Assembly (NCBI RefSeq): GCF_000381745.1
Contig: NZ_KB906984.1
Coordinates: 30,157-94,156, forward strand
Length of the DNA: 64,000 nt
DNA from: Psychromonas ossibalaenae ATCC BAA-1528
GTDB lineage: Bacteria > Pseudomonadota > Gammaproteobacteria > Enterobacterales > Psychromonadaceae
Direction of reading: 5' to 3'
The position numbers were made by a program, and so were the translations under genes. Shown here piece after piece: positions 62,869 through 64,000 of this stretch (its first letter is position 1; the number at the start of each line of letters is the position of its first letter). A model generated the notes under the pieces. That model made no database searches and was not told where the DNA came from. It saw only the letters and a program-made list of their open reading frames with translations.

Positions 62869-63187
62869 TTGTTTTGACCGTGATATAAATCAATTATAGA
62901 GAGCAGTCATTACGCCTGTAATATTCAAAAAATAACTTCTGTTCAGGCTTAGAAATAAGCTAAAAAGAATCGTTCATTATTTAACTATACTACCGACAAA
63001 GTAAGGGGTTTTAGACCTTACTATTTTAAAAAAAATGTATATTTTTCTGATGACACACTTGTTCATTCACAATTTCATTGCAAGCATCCATAATTAATTG
63101 ATTTTGATTAGTGTGATATTGTAAATATACAACAGGCCAATTGCGTCAGTGTGGCCTATGTAAAGCGGTTACATGCTTAGGTGAGTA

Positions 63188-63658
63188 ATGAATCGGATTA
63201 TTTTTAGAAAATTAGGTCAGAATGACCGTTCAAAAGTACTGGAGATGCTGCAGGATTCTGAAGTGATGCAGTTTATTGGTCCTAGGCGTGCTTTAAACAA
63301 AACTGAAGCACTTGAATGGTTTCAAAATGAATATGAAAAACCATCTAGATTTCCTGTCGCATTAAAAGCCACAAATGAATTTATTGGCTTCTGCGGTATT
63401 AAGCACATTGACGGCGTTTTGGACTTTGGTTATTTTTTTAGAAAGTCTTTTTGGGGGCAAGGTTTAGCAACTGAGACATGTAAACTGGCCATCGAGGATC
63501 TCGAAAAAGAAATTGATTTTAATAAAGTTCTAGTTTTTATTGCAAAAGCTAACGATGCAAGCTTGGTTCTTGCTAGAAAACTGGGGGGGCACCCGCTCCA
63601 AGAAGTCATCAAAGAAAATGAACCGGGTTATTATTATAGAGTAAAAACAGGCGCTTAA
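63188..63658 (+). CDS. GNAT-family N-acetyltransferase
   Basis: 156 aa, single GNAT domain of the RimJ/RimL-like branch: RKLGQNDRSKVLEMLQDSEV at the start, DFGYFFRKSFWGQGLATETC for the acetyl-CoA loop, and NDASLVLARKLGG for the C-terminal segment. The substrate is unknown; such proteins modify protein N-termini, small molecules or ribosomal proteins. AGGTGAG precedes the ATG. A G7 tract (about 63584) lies near the 3' end, in frame here. The IS4-type element begins 24 bases after its stop codon. Confidence 0.85.
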   Translation: MNRIIFRKLGQNDRSKVLEMLQDSEVMQFIGPRRALNKTEALEWFQNEYEKPSRFPVALKATNEFIGFCGIKHIDGVLDFGYFFRKSFWGQGLATETCKLAIEDLEKEIDFNKVLVFIAKANDASLVLARKLGGHPLQEVIKENEPGYYYRVKTGA

Positions 63659-63731
63659 AAAAATAAACCTCGGTTAATACCTAATGCCGATCAGTTAAGA
63701 AAAATCTATTGATTTTTAACTGAATAAGATC

Positions 63732-63765
63732 AAAATCCGATGTTCACAAAACATCGGATTTTTTT
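63732..63765 (+). terminator. Terminator hairpin in the IS leader
   Basis: Arms AAAATCCGATGT and ACATCGGATTTT followed by a T-run, immediately before the transposase ATG. Such structures block transcription entering the element from outside. Confidence 0.75.
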
Positions 63766-64000
63766 ATGCAACTATCAACAGCACTTTCCCAGGTATCACT
63801 TAATCACTTCACTGAATTTACTGGCCTTAACGAGCTATTAGCACCTGAGTTAGTTACTGATGCACTATCTCAAACTGGCGTGGCTACGATAAGAAAACGT
63901 AAGCTCCCTATGGAACAAATGGTTTGGGCTGTTATTGGCATGGCATTATTTCGCAAGTACTCAATGCGCCAACTGGTTAATCAACTTGATATTATCCTTC
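63766..64000 (+). CDS. IS4-family transposase, N-terminal part
   Basis: The first 78 codons only. SLNHFTEFTGLNELLAPELV and RKRKLPMEQMVWAVIGMALF are those of the IS4 N-terminal (PF13006-type) domain; the DDE catalytic part lies beyond the edge. No ribosome site separates the hairpin from the ATG, which fits the low expression usual for IS elements. Confidence 0.88.
   Translation, partial: MQLSTALSQVSLNHFTEFTGLNELLAPELVTDALSQTGVATIRKRKLPMEQMVWAVIGMALFRKYSMRQLVNQLDIIL

Larger units (their letters stand above)
63682..64000 (+). mobile_element. IS4-family insertion sequence, left part (cut by window edge)
   Basis: The left terminal inverted repeat TAATGCCGATCAGTTAAG matches the ends of IS4-type elements. 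It is followed by a terminator hairpin and the start of the transposase. The right end is outside the window. Confidence 0.85.

Noticed and set aside
1..64000. Searched by eye for CRISPR arrays, tRNA, rRNA and prophage genes.
   Set aside because: No regularly spaced repeats, tRNA cloverleaf with CCA-like ends, rRNA segments or phage structural genes were seen; a covariance search could still find small RNAs.

Overview
The window reads as chromosome of a marine, facultatively anaerobic gammaproteobacterium close to Psychromonas, Vibrio or Shewanella. The signs are moderate-to-low GC, Shine-Dalgarno starts, very enteric/Vibrio-like UhpABCT, Dgt, ManA, NemR and PTS proteins, many lipoproteins, and an IS4-type element at the right edge. 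The genus is an inference; no rRNA or tRNA gene is visible.

Layout. 1-2176 (minus): three lysine-degradation genes (ALDH7-type dehydrogenase, saccharopine/lysine dehydrogenase-like protein, HglS/DUF1338). 2455-9593: an orphan periplasmic binding protein, a small unknown protein, an AbgT transporter, and a divergent pair of exported enzymes (lipoprotein 5'-nucleotidase and secreted amidohydrolase). 10038-14784: dgt, a small exported protein, and a large HEXXH/beta-propeller/beta-barrel outer-membrane protein. 14877-29509: sugar uptake and sensing, made of two fructose-type PTS loci each with its own AraC regulator, manA, and a uhpT-uhpABC hexose-phosphate system. 29892-34075: a pyrimidine-reduction operon (preT, preA, NCS1 permease) in which preT is frameshifted at a G10 tract. 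34853-49219: a small outer-membrane barrel protein, then five GH92 alpha-mannosidase lipoproteins (four minus, one plus) and a GH18 lipoprotein. 49668-55441: an AraC regulator, a MOSC-reductase fusion, an electrophile-response group (GST, enone-type reductase, NemR) and a LysE exporter. 55505-58772: a decayed GH18 3' end, then PTS EIIB and a fused HPr-EI-EIIA. 58846-64000: an FAD oxidoreductase, gph, a TPR/DUF218 lipoprotein, a gph remnant, a GNAT acetyltransferase and the left end of an IS4-family element.

How it fits together. The centre of the window looks like a high-mannose glycan or mannan utilisation system. GH18 would release the glycan and the GH92 lipoproteins would trim mannose in the periplasm or at the outer membrane. 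Fructose-family PTS permeases, fed by a dedicated HPr-EI-EIIA, would import and phosphorylate the sugar; UhpT would import hexose phosphates; ManA would feed mannose-6-phosphate into glycolysis. There is no SusCD pair, so uptake is PTS-based. AraC regulators, a perfect CRP site, and 20-bp-phased direct repeats near the EIIC and GH92 promoters suggest joint control.

Structural points. Three copies (9772, 17207, 49341) of a palindromic MITE-like repeat have covarying stems and apparent TA target duplication. Two accessory segments (about 49504-55504 and 61114-62746) are flanked by partial duplicates of a neighbouring gene (GH18 3' end, gph 5' end), which suggests insertion by recombination from related DNA.
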